Assembly (NCBI GenBank): GCA_041586735.1
Contig: JBFGZQ010000002.1
Coordinates: forward strand, 1 to 64,000
Direction: 5' to 3'
Length of the DNA stretch: 64,000 nucleotides
Origin: Motiliproteus sp041586735
GTDB lineage: Bacteria > Pseudomonadota > Gammaproteobacteria > Pseudomonadales > Balneatricaceae
Positions 1 through 8,400 of the stretch are shown in pieces. The translations under genes were made by a program, and so were the position numbers. The notes under the pieces are model-generated. The model was not told the origin of the DNA and did no database searches. It was given only the letters and a program-made list of their open reading frames with translations. The number at the start of each line of letters is the position of its first letter. Within the stretch, counting starts at the first letter, position 1.

Positions 1-19
1 CATCCAGTCTTCGAGAAAG

Positions 20-89
20 ATGAAGCCAGGGTTTAATCTACATTACAGCCTCTGAAGGCTAAGGTCGGACACAAACTCACTGGCTTCAT
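20..89. repeat. 10-bp inverted repeat near left edge
   Basis: ATGAAGCCAG at 20-29 is the exact reverse complement of CTGGCTTCAT at 80-89, with a 50-base spacer. The first 174 bases hold no gene that I can support. They contain this inverted repeat and one palindromic repeat unit at 133-150. The structure could be a folded 3' region or the edge of a small element lying partly outside the window. Confidence 0.3.
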
Positions 90-132
90 TGTGATAGATG
101 GCAGCTAACCATCCATCACCGAGAGATACAAG

Positions 133-150
133 GTCGGGTTTTAACCCGAC
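133..150. repeat. REP-like 18-bp palindrome (single unit)
   Basis: GTCGGGTTTTAACCCGAC is a perfect 18-base palindrome. It belongs to a family seen again at 9520, 14801 and 24520 (GTCGG, six variable AT-rich bases flanked by complementary bases, CCGAC). Here it is a single unit without the usual CCACAG tail, 25 bases downstream of the HAD phosphatase stop codon. Confidence 0.6.
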
Positions 151-174
151 GCGAGCCCAGCATCTATCCAACAA

Positions 175-930
175 TCAGCCATCCTGCTCTCGCCGATGCA
201 GCTTGCGAATCAGCTGAGGGATCTCGCTCGGATGCAATAATCTATGCTGGGGGTTGATGCCCAACTCTGCATCCAGGGGCTGCTGGTGTTGAATCCACAC
301 CGAGGTGATACCGCTGTTGTGAGCACCGGCAATATCGGTGGCCAGGCTGTCGCCGACATGGATCGCCTCATGGGCACCGCAGTTGGCCAGTTGCAGGGCC
401 TTATCGAAGATCGAACGGGCCGGTTTTTGTTCCGGTTCCTGACCACCGATAATGATGTGATCGACATGCGCGGCCAGTTTGACCGCCTCCACCTTAGGCA
501 GCTGTGAGAATTCCGGGCCGTTGGTAATCACCACCAAGGTAAACAATTTTCGCGCCTCAGCCAAAAACGCCTCGATACCCGGATAAAAACCGAACGCCGC
601 GATGCGATCGCGATCAAAGTTATCCTGCAGCAACTGGATCTCGGCGTCACTGACAGCCTCGATGCCCTGCATTGCCAGCAGGTCACGAATCAGCTGCACC
701 CGAAACGCCGCCTCGCTCTGCTGCTCAATGATCGGTAGGTAGCGCGCCCGCTGAGCATCGCTCCACTGGCGATAGATCCCGGTCACATAGGCATCGGCCA
801 GCGCCTGACCATTACACCGACCGCCGTAGCGCCCATCCAACGCCTGCCCCATCAATCGCGTTGCCTGCTCATTAGCACCCAAGGTATCGCACAGGGTTTC
901 ATCCAGATCGAGAAACAGGGCTTTAAGCAT
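175..930 (-). CDS. HAD-family hydrolase (YjjG-like nucleotidase type)
   Basis: A cytosolic phosphatase of 251 residues. HAD motif I is DLDET (nucleophile Asp8, general acid Asp10), motif II is TNG at 136-138, motif III is Lys169, and motif IV is GDS at 193-195 followed by Asp199. The helical cap lies between about residues 15 and 110, giving the C1 layout of pyrimidine 5'-nucleotidases such as YjjG. The ATG is preceded by AGGA at six bases. All catalytic residues are present, so activity is likely. The substrate cannot be read from sequence, and the gene stands alone, so neighbours do not help. A phosphoglycolate or other small-molecule phosphatase is the alternative. Confidence 0.8.
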   Translation of the reverse strand: MLKALFLDLDETLCDTLGANEQATRLMGQALDGRYGGRCNGQALADAYVTGIYRQWSDAQRARYLPIIEQQSEAAFRVQLIRDLLAMQGIEAVSDAEIQLLQDNFDRDRIAAFGFYPGIEAFLAEARKLFTLVVITNGPEFSQLPKVEAVKLAAHVDHIIIGGQEPEQKPARSIFDKALQLANCGAHEAIHVGDSLATDIAGAHNSGITSVWIQHQQPLDAELGINPQHRLLHPSEIPQLIRKLHRREQDG

Positions 931-1160
931 AAGCGTTCCTAAACAATAAGAGCTGCGTTGCTATCTTAGTGTAAACGAGATAACCCCATAGCGCCGCGCT
1001 TGATAGCGACAGGAGGCCGCGAGCTAGCCATGAGCTGAGAAAAAAAGCATCCACGGCGACATCGCCCTAATAAGTACGGGTTGTTAGAGCAGTTCGGGGT
1101 TAATTGCCAAGAACCAGCCTGCAGATCAGCGATCCGTGGCTTTGATGGCGTTGATGAATT

Positions 1161-1236
1161 TGGTGGAGCCTAGCGGGATCGAACCGCTGACCTCAACACT
1201 GCCAGTGTTGCGCTCTCCCAGCTGAGCTAAGGCCCC
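1161..1236 (-). tRNA. tRNA-Ala (GGC)
   Basis: The reverse strand gives a full cloverleaf. The acceptor GGGGCCU pairs with AGGCUCC, the D-arm is standard, the anticodon stem CAACA/UGUUG encloses loop CUGGCAG with anticodon GGC, the T-loop is UUCGAUC, and CCA is encoded. It is identical over 76 bases to the copy at 1386-1461 and is the last gene of a three-tRNA cluster. Confidence 0.95.
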
Positions 1237-1261
1237 ACAAAGTCATACCTAAAGCAAAAAA

Positions 1262-1337
1262 TGGCGTCCCATAGGGGGTTCGAACCCCTGTTACCGCCGT
1301 GAAAGGGCGGTGTCCTAGGCCACTAGACGAATGGGAC
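1262..1337 (-). tRNA. tRNA-Glu (TTC)
   Basis: The reverse strand folds as a tRNA. The acceptor GUCCCAU pairs with the 3' arm AUGGGAC, the anticodon stem CCGCC/GGCGG encloses loop CUUUCAC with anticodon UUC, the T-loop is UUCGAAC, and CCA is encoded. It lies between two identical tRNA-Ala genes, 25 and 48 bases away, so the three are probably one transcript. Confidence 0.95.
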
Positions 1338-1385
1338 ACAGATGTGCCGTTTTGCCAGTTAAACTCCGTCGTAACGACCCGAGTT

Positions 1386-1461
1386 TGGTGGAGCCTAGCG
1401 GGATCGAACCGCTGACCTCAACACTGCCAGTGTTGCGCTCTCCCAGCTGAGCTAAGGCCCC
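1386..1461 (-). tRNA. tRNA-Ala (GGC), second identical copy
   Basis: Same 76-base sequence and cloverleaf as the copy at 1161-1236, with anticodon GGC and encoded CCA. It is the first gene of the tRNA cluster, directly behind the promoter at 1480-1509. Confidence 0.95.
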
Positions 1462-1479
1462 TCAGCAAAACGTGGGCGT

Positions 1480-1509
1480 ATTCTATAGGCACCCAGGCCA
1501 AGGGATCAA
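1480..1509 (-). promoter_or_regulatory. Probable promoter of the tRNA cluster
   Basis: Reverse strand: TTGATC (1504-1509) as -35, an 18-base spacer, then TAGAAT (1480-1485) as -10. An overlapping TATAGA with a 16-base spacer is the alternative. The bases after the -10 are ACGCCCACG, a GC-rich discriminator of the kind found at stringently controlled stable-RNA promoters. It sits about 20-50 bases upstream of the first tRNA-Ala. Confidence 0.6.
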
Positions 1510-1552
1510 GGAGTTTCTGTGAAAAGTGGCTACCGAGGGCAAACTAAACATT

Positions 1553-2038
1553 TCAGAGCTCGTTCTCGAGCGAGCGTACCAGATCCCGAAAGGCTTCACG
1601 GTTGTTTTCATTCAGATCCATGAGTGCACGGTGGGCGTCCAACACCCGCGTACGCACAGACTCCTCAGACTCCTGCAGCACCTCCAGCTCCCGCAACTCA
1701 GCACTACCCTCAAAGGGCTCCTGAATGAGAATAAAGACCTTGTCAAAGCCCATACTCAGCAGCACGCGGGTGATGTCATCATTGGTGGAGATAATCGTCG
1801 GACGTTGCTGATGGCGGCGCTTTAAGCGCACCGACAGCTTGGCCAGCAACCCCAAAGAGGTACTGTCGATCCCCTGCGTCTCGGTGAGATCGATAATCAC
1901 CGACTTGAAATTATCGTGCTCTAGCGTGGTCGCTAGAAACTGATCCAAGGTGGTACAGAGGGTAAGGCGCACGTCACCGACAAACTTGAGTACGTAGGTA
2001 CCCGCCTGCTCGGCAAACAGAATCTTTCCGCTCAACAT
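1553..2038 (-). CDS. STAS-domain anti-sigma factor antagonist (RssC-like)
   Basis: 161 residues. The N-terminal 110 form a STAS domain: strand YVLKFVGDVRL, then the conserved site GIDSTSLGLLAKL, whose serines are the usual phosphorylation target of anti-sigma kinases. The C-terminal tail is charged and helical. The gene follows an RssB-type PP2C protein by 34 bases on the same strand and is presumably cotranscribed. In Pseudomonas a STAS protein of this size sits beside the regulator RssB near vacJ/mlaA, which is the layout here. Expected role: partner-switching control of a sigma factor, with the neighbouring phosphatase restoring the binding-competent form. No anti-sigma kinase gene is visible nearby. 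Confidence 0.75.
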   Translation of the reverse strand: MLSGKILFAEQAGTYVLKFVGDVRLTLCTTLDQFLATTLEHDNFKSVIIDLTETQGIDSTSLGLLAKLSVRLKRRHQQRPTIISTNDDITRVLLSMGFDKVFILIQEPFEGSAELRELEVLQESEESVRTRVLDAHRALMDLNENNREAFRDLVRSLENEL

Positions 2039-2072
2039 GGACTGAAACTATAGCTACTTGAAAACAAAGGCA

Positions 2073-3233
2073 TTACAACCATTTGGAAATACTGAGCGCG
2101 GCGATATCGTCTGGCGCTTCATCCACTTGATCGACACCTAATATGCGTGCCAGATCACCGAGGTCATCATAGCCCTGCGCTGCAGCATCCAGCAAGCACT
2201 TTTCCTTGGCTTTCAAACTCAGTTGCGGCATCACTTCGAGCACCCCATCTGAAAATACGGTGATACAAAACTCATCCTCAAGCTCAACGATACGCCCTTC
2301 AAACTGGGCATCATCAAACAGCCCGACCGGCATGCCGCAGCCACCCAGATACTCGGTGGTGTCGCCCTGCTTGAGAATAGGCATCGGGAAGTGCCCTCCT
2401 ACACCGTATTGCAGGGTATTTTCGATCCGATCCAGCAAGCCAACAAAGATGGTCATATGCTTACCCAAACCGGTTTCCAGCAGCTCCTTGTTGACCCGCT
2501 CTAGAACCGCCACCGGCGACAGAATATCGAAACTGGAACCACGATTATAGTTACGCAACAGCCGGTTGGTCATATTTTTCAACAACACCGTCACGAACGC
2601 CGACGAGGCACCATGCCCGGAGATATCCGCCAGATAAAACATCGACAGCGATTCAGAGATCCGAAAGTAATCCACAAAATCACCGCTGAGAAACAGCGAC
2701 GGCTTAATGCGGTGCTCAAAGTGGACATCGTTGATGTCCGCATGCTTCGGCGGCAGCATTTTTTGCTGTACATGGCGACCCGCTTGCTGATCCTCCTGCA
2801 GCAAGCCCAGACTGCGCTCCAGCTCTTCACGAAAATACTGACTCTGGGAGATAAACTCGGCGCGCTCCAACAGCCGCTGCAGCGACTCCTGGAACGCCTC
2901 CGGCTCGGCCAGCGGCAGATAAAAAACGTCCGCTGCCCCCTGACGCAATGCCTGGAGTACCGCGCGGTCGTCCACACCGGCCTCCAGGGCTATGACCTGA
3001 TTGGGATGCATCGCCTTACAGACCCGCGCCAGCCAATCCTCATCGCCAGCCAACGGAGAGAGGGTCAGCAATAGATCCGGCTGACGCTGTTCAATACAGG
3101 CCAAGGCCTGCTCGGCTGAGGCGACCCGCTGCAGCTCGATCGAGGGATCTGCGGTGATCAACCCCAAGATCGTCTGTATCGCCGACGCATCAGAGGTATC
3201 GGTCACTAACATACAATAGCGCTGCGCACTCAT
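2073..3233 (-). CDS. RssB-like regulator: degenerate receiver plus PP2C (SpoIIE-type) phosphatase
   Basis: 386 residues. Residues 1-125 have receiver-domain length and layout, but the phosphoacceptor Asp of the usual DLVxxD strand is replaced: here it reads PDLLLTL, with Leu58 at the Asp position. Only one acidic residue (Asp12) remains of the pocket pair, and no Lys precedes the proline near residue 107-111. After a helical linker, residues from about 160 form a PP2C phosphatase with intact metal-binding aspartates in SGDFVD, LADISGHG, FSDGV and DDIA. It probably dephosphorylates the downstream STAS protein. Input must be something other than Asp phosphorylation. GAGG seven bases before the ATG supports the start. 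Confidence 0.75.
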   Translation of the reverse strand: MSAQRYCMLVTDTSDASAIQTILGLITADPSIELQRVASAEQALACIEQRQPDLLLTLSPLAGDEDWLARVCKAMHPNQVIALEAGVDDRAVLQALRQGAADVFYLPLAEPEAFQESLQRLLERAEFISQSQYFREELERSLGLLQEDQQAGRHVQQKMLPPKHADINDVHFEHRIKPSLFLSGDFVDYFRISESLSMFYLADISGHGASSAFVTVLLKNMTNRLLRNYNRGSSFDILSPVAVLERVNKELLETGLGKHMTIFVGLLDRIENTLQYGVGGHFPMPILKQGDTTEYLGGCGMPVGLFDDAQFEGRIVELEDEFCITVFSDGVLEVMPQLSLKAKEKCLLDAAAQGYDDLGDLARILGVDQVDEAPDDIAALSISKWL

Positions 3234-3292
3234 CGCAATCCTCTCATCACCGCCTAAGTAACGTTCAGCCTAACGGCATCTGCTGTAACGAA

Positions 3293-3979
3293 CTAAAAAC
3301 CGTCATCGGTAAAGCCGTCTACCAGCATACCATCATTAACCAAAAAGGCGCGGCGCTGCAGATAGGCATCACGGATAAAACTGTAGCGATCGCCACTGAT
3401 CAGCCCCTCAGCACGGATCAACCCCGCCCGCGTATCGACCAGCGCCAGCCCCTGCGCGCCCCAATAGCTGCGATCCTGATCAACACTATCCAGCGGACTC
3501 AGCCAGCTATTGGGCAGGATGGCCAGGCCATCACGGATATTACTCGGCCCAAAGAACGGCAACACCAGATAAGGACCCGAGGGCACTCCCCAGTAGCCCA
3601 GCACCTGGCCAAACTCCTCCTGCTGCTTGGCGATACCCAGTGGGGTGGCGACATCCAAGATCCCGCCGATGCCAAAAACTGTATTCGCCACCACCCGGCT
3701 AACATCCTGCGCGCTGTTATGCGGCTTAAGCTGCAGCACATTGCTGAACAGCGACACCACATCTTCGAGGTTGCCGAAAAAATTATGCACCCCGGTCTGC
3801 AGCGGCTGCGGCACCCAGGCTCTATAACCACGGGCCACCGGCAACAGCAGGTTGCGATCGAGCAGCTCGTTAAACGCATACATCTGGCGGTTAAAGCCCT
3901 CCCAGGGGTCTGACGCGGCAGGTTCCGCCCAACACTGGGTACCGGGAAATACCAACAGCAGCAGCAACCAGCGCTGCAT
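3293..3979 (-). CDS. mlaA: MlaA-family outer-membrane phospholipid-transport protein
   Basis: 228 residues from the chosen start. The signature DPWEGFNRQMYAFNE, then VPQPLQTGVHNFFGNL, GIGGILDVATPLGI and GYWGVPSGPYLVLPFFGPSNIRDG, match MlaA/VacJ along the whole length. The protein removes mislocalised phospholipids from the outer membrane with the Mla system. An ATG at 4027 would add 16 residues, but the ATG at 3979 has AGGA five bases upstream and leaves a proper signal peptide (MQRWLLLLLVF). The Cys after it sits in PGTQC, which lacks the Leu/Ala/Gly of a lipobox. Processing by signal peptidase I after CWA is as likely as lipidation, which is odd for this lipoprotein family. Confidence 0.85.
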   Translation of the reverse strand: MQRWLLLLLVFPGTQCWAEPAASDPWEGFNRQMYAFNELLDRNLLLPVARGYRAWVPQPLQTGVHNFFGNLEDVVSLFSNVLQLKPHNSAQDVSRVVANTVFGIGGILDVATPLGIAKQQEEFGQVLGYWGVPSGPYLVLPFFGPSNIRDGLAILPNSWLSPLDSVDQDRSYWGAQGLALVDTRAGLIRAEGLISGDRYSFIRDAYLQRRAFLVNDGMLVDGFTDDGF

Positions 3980-4090
3980 ATTCGTCCTACACATCCAAGC
4001 CACCGCCATTTTCAAATCAATAAACATCTAACTGCCAACGCCCGTTAGCCCGGACCGATTCTAGCAACCATAAAGATTCTAACAACCATA

Positions 4091-4118
4091 AAAAAGGGCT
4101 CCCGAAGGAACCCTTTTT
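4091..4118 (-). terminator. Rho-independent terminator of the porin gene
   Basis: Reverse strand: AAAAAGGGTTCC, loop TTCG, GGAGCCCTTTTT, then more T. A G-U pair forms only in the reverse-strand RNA, while the forward strand has a C-A mismatch, so it serves the porin (stop at 4145). Confidence 0.85.
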
Positions 4119-4144
4119 AAGCCTTTAACTCAGTTCTTGCGAAA

Positions 4145-5167
4145 TTAGAAGTCTACGCGGTAACCGAAAGACAGCGCATCAGACGCACCTAAACCACTGT
4201 TAGCCAGCGCACCTGCTGTACCAACCAACCGCTCGGCATCGCTGTCATAGGCGATATAGTTAACGAACGCCCGGGCCTGCTTGCCCAGTTTGTACTGCGC
4301 CTCGACAGCGATATGACTGCCATTCTTATCATAGTCCGTGTAGTTGGCCAGCAACTTGGTGTTACCCAGGTCGTAAGTAGCAGCAAGCTCGACCATATCT
4401 TCCATACGCTTAGAGCGGTTATCGTCCTGAGAGTAAAGTGCCGCTACGTACAGGGCATCCTGGGTGTAGCTAGCGGCAACGGTGGTAATATCGTTGTCGG
4501 AATTTTCATTGCTAGTATGAGTAGCGGCCAGACGCACGCCTGCTATCTCGTAGGTCGCCGCTAGGTTCCACATATCGATATCATCGTCATCTTTCTTGGC
4601 AGCCACAGCAGATACTTTACCTGTTGCAGCAACCGCCGCTTGATCATTATCATTGATTGTCTGTACTGCCAGAGCAGCCTGGAAACCACCCATCTTAGGC
4701 GTAGTAAAAGAGGTCATGCTAGCCTGACGACCGGTCTGACCAGGGGCATAAGAGTGCGACGCACCCGAACCGTTGCCATCCAGAATATCGGTCATGCTGC
4801 CCACCATCAGGAAGGCCGGCGTCCAGATACGCCCGATATTGAGGTTACCATAATTAGTATTCAGACCCACATAAGCCAAACGCCCGGCGCCGAAATCACC
4901 AGATCCACCGGATATAACTTTCCACTCACCGCGGAACGTAGCCGTCACACCATCGATACCGGTCGCCTGAGTACCGCGAACACCGATCCGGGAGACGTTG
5001 TCACCCAAGCCTAGAGTTTGTTTGTCACCGCTAGCATCATCTGCTTTGGTTTCATCAGCATAGTTATATTTCAGACGCAATGAACCGTACAGCAACGCAT
5101 CGGCTTGAGCGATCATTGGAACAGTCATGGCACCGGCAACAGCCAGCGCGATCAGAGACTTCTTCAT
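4145..5167 (-). CDS. Gram-negative general porin (OmpC/PorB-like)
   Basis: 340 residues with signal peptide MKKSLIALAVAGAMTVPMIAQA and mature start DALLYGSLRLKYNY. Alternating beta strands rich in aromatics and glycine continue to the C-terminal strand FGYRVDF with the terminal Phe required for BAM recognition. RVGLNT-type and GRIWTPAF segments match trimeric porins of the Gram_porin_4 type. It should form a diffusion channel in the outer membrane. The RBS AGGGG lies upstream of the ATG, a strong terminator follows, and the leader region is AT-rich, as expected for an abundant protein. Selectivity cannot be inferred. Confidence 0.85.
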   Translation of the reverse strand: MKKSLIALAVAGAMTVPMIAQADALLYGSLRLKYNYADETKADDASGDKQTLGLGDNVSRIGVRGTQATGIDGVTATFRGEWKVISGGSGDFGAGRLAYVGLNTNYGNLNIGRIWTPAFLMVGSMTDILDGNGSGASHSYAPGQTGRQASMTSFTTPKMGGFQAALAVQTINDNDQAAVAATGKVSAVAAKKDDDDIDMWNLAATYEIAGVRLAATHTSNENSDNDITTVAASYTQDALYVAALYSQDDNRSKRMEDMVELAATYDLGNTKLLANYTDYDKNGSHIAVEAQYKLGKQARAFVNYIAYDSDAERLVGTAGALANSGLGASDALSFGYRVDF

Positions 5168-5483
5168 TATTGGTATTCCCCTTCAGTTTTTAACGTATGA
5201 GTAGTTAAAATTCTTTTTGTAAACTTTTTTATTTAACTTCTAGCTCTGGTTAACGTCTGGTTGGTAGGCCTTCAAACCATTCCCCAATGGTTGTTAACGA
5301 AAGCGTACCTGCATTCCAAGCGCCTCAACTCTAACCCAGTAGATTTTAAAAATGTAGACCTTGATCCAAAAAAAACCCGCTATTTATCAGTTTTCTCTGT
5401 CGATTATGGCCGTTGTTTAGGTAAAACCGGGATTCATGGGCCGTCCCTAGACAGCACGGCCTTATCCAATCCCCAGCCGCCGA
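5168..5483. other. Intergenic region: porin leader and hrpA 3' flank
   Basis: 316 bases without a supportable gene. The first 80 are the AT-rich porin leader (reverse strand), where the promoter must lie; TTTACA is present but I see no clear -10 at the right distance. A forward frame at 5261-5515 has no RBS and no recognisable protein. Near hrpA, GGCCGT (5439-5444) and ACGGCC (5456-5461) form a hairpin without a T-tract. Confidence 0.5.
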
Positions 5484-8400
5484 CTACAACGCGGTCAGCA
5501 GCCACTGCTGCTTGAGGCGCTTCTCAGATACCGGCATCAGCGTGCCGAGCTGCTGGGCGAACAGCGATACCCGGTACTCCTCCAGCATCCAGCGATAGTG
5601 CTGCAGAGCCTGGGTATCGGCACCCGCTTGCAAGGCCTGCTGCAGACGCGCATCAGCGGCTGACTGCAGTTGCTGCAGCTGCTCACTGCTGATGCGCTGG
5701 CGCTGCAGGTCTTGCTGAAACTTATCCAGGCGGATCTCTATCGCCTGCAGATAGACCGGTAAACGCTGCCACCAGCATGCGGGGGTGGCGCTGATGAAAC
5801 CACTGTAGACCAGCTGGCTCAACTGCTGACGGATATCATTGAGCACCGGTGCCCAGGCCAGCTGAATCTGCCCCGCCAAACGCTTAGAGAGCTGCTGATA
5901 GCGGCGCAACAGCGCTAGCAACTGCGCAGCCAGTAGCTCTGCCGTCGGCCAGAGTGCTGCGCGGCCCTGGTCTAACAGCGCGGCAAAGGCCTCAGGAGTC
6001 CGCGGTAACGGCTCAGTCTGCGCACTTAAGAAGCTACGCGCCACCAGCGCCGTATAAAAATCTTCCGCCAGGGCATTTTTGCTGCCCAGCTTGGCAAACA
6101 GCAGCGCGCTGCGCTCTAGATCCACTAACCGCGGCCGCAACGCCTTGAGCGGCTGCGCGGCCTGCAGCTTCAACAACTGCACCACACCCCAGTAATGGGC
6201 TTGCTGTGCCTGGGCTGGGGTCGAATACAAGCGGATCGCTATAGATCTATCCTGAGCACTGAGCGCTGGATAGGCGGGCACCTGCATCCCGGCCTGATCC
6301 AGCTCCACCCGTTGCGGCAAGGTGCCAAAATCCCAGCTGCGGATATCGCTGCGCTGCCACTCCGATTCGAGCGGCTGCTCGGGGGCGTCCGCCTGCGCAG
6401 CAAAGCGCTCGGTCAGCGCAGCCCAATCTCGGCCCTGGGCCAGCATCTTACCCTGAGGATCGAGCACCCGGATATTGATCCGGTAGTGTTGATCGACAGC
6501 GGCTTCATCCCAATCCTCGGGATTGATCAGCACCCCGGCCTGGTGTTTCAGCGACCTCGCCAGCGCCTCGGTCAGACTGCTATCATCGGCCTGGACCTGC
6601 TGCAGAAAGTGATCGACTCGATCGGGGACCGGCACACACTGTTTGCGTAGCGTTTTCGGCAAGCCTTTGACCAGGGCGATACATTTATCCCGCAACATCC
6701 CCGGCACCAGCCACTGCAGGCGCTTCATCGGCAAGCGATGCAACGCGCCTACCGGCACATCGATGCTGACACCATCATCGGCCGCGCCCGGTGAAAACTG
6801 ATAATGGAGTCGAAACGTCAGGCCATTATTCTCCAGCAGATCGGGGTATTGCTGACGACTGACAGCCGAGGCACCCTGGCGTATCAAGCGCTCGCGGGTC
6901 AAAAACAGCGCCTGAGGATCGCGGCGCTCCAGGATTTTACGCCATTTTTCGAACGCGGCGCCGTTCACCACCCGCTCGCCGCCCTGCTTAAGCAACAGCT
7001 CGCGGTAGAACTCGTACAACTGCTGTTCATCGATCAGAATATCGCGCCGCCGGGACTTATCCTCGAGTGCCGCCACCTCCTCCAGCAACGCCCGATTATG
7101 AGCAAAGAACGGCGCCTTGGTGACAAACTCGCCCTCTACCAACGCTGAGCGGATGAAGATCTGCTGCGCCTGCTCGGGATCTATGGCGCCAAAGTTGACC
7201 CTGCGGCTGGCTACGATCACCAGCCCGTACAGGGTCAACTTCTCATGGGCGACCACCTGGGCGGCGCGCTTCTCCCAATGCGGCTCGCCGTAGCTGCGCT
7301 TGAGCAGTTGCGGCGCCAGCGGCTCGATCCAGCCCGGTTCGATCTTGGCCGCGGTTCGGGCAAATAGGCGGCTGGTTTCGGTGAGTTCGGCCGCCATGAT
7401 CCATTTGGCCTTGCCTTTCGCCAGGCTCGAGCCCGGGAACAGCATAAATTTACGATTACGCGCACCCAGATACTCACGATCCTCCTGCTTGCAGCCGATA
7501 TGACTGAGCAGCCCCGCCAACAGCGCGCGGTGAATCTGCTCATAACCGCCCGGCTGGGGATTTTCTTTGAGCCCCAGGGTCTTACAGGCCAGATGCAGCT
7601 GACGGTGCAGATCCCGCCACTCGCGCATCCGCATAAAGGACAGAAACTGCTTGTTGCAATAGCTGCGCAGCTGGCCCTGACTCAGCGCCTGGCGCTGCTG
7701 CTCGTAGTGGTTCCATAGCTTAACGAAGCTACTGAAGTCGGAATCTGGATCCTGATAGTCACGGTGCTTGTCGTCGGCCTGCTGGCGCTTATCCGCAGGG
7801 CGCTCGCGCGGATCCTGAATACCCAAGGCCGAGGCGATCACCAGCACCTCGGTGAGGCAGTTCTGCTGCGCCGCTTCCAGCACCATGCGGCCGATACGCG
7901 GATCGACCGGCAACCGACTTAGCTGCCGACCCAAGCCGGTGAGCCTGTCACCCTGGATCGCCCCCAGCTCTTCGAGCAGCTTGACACCATCGCGGATCTG
8001 CCGGGAATCGGGGGGATCGATAAACGGAAACTGCTCCATCGCTCCCAGACGCAACGCCTCCATCTGCAGGATCACCGCCGCCAGATTGGTGCGCATGATC
8101 TCTGGATCGGTAAACGCGGGGCGGCTAGTAAAATCCTCCTCGGCATAGAGGCGGATACAAACCCCTTCGGCGACGCGTCCACAACGGCCTTTGCGTTGAT
8201 TGGCGCTGGCTTGGGAGATCGCCTCAATCGGCAGGCGCTGGACCTTGGAGCGCACGCTGTAACGACTGATGCGCGCCAGCCCGCTATCGATCACGTAGCG
8301 GATCCCCGGCACCGTCAACGAGGTCTCGGCGACGTTGGTGGCCAGCACCACCCGCCGCCCGCGCCCCGAGGGATGAAAGATCTTGTTCTGCTCCGCCTGA

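Noticed and set aside
5261..5515. Forward 84-residue reading frame between the porin and hrpA genes
   Set aside because: No RBS or recognisable domain, it overlaps the 3' end of hrpA antisense, and its composition is that of non-coding and shadow sequence.
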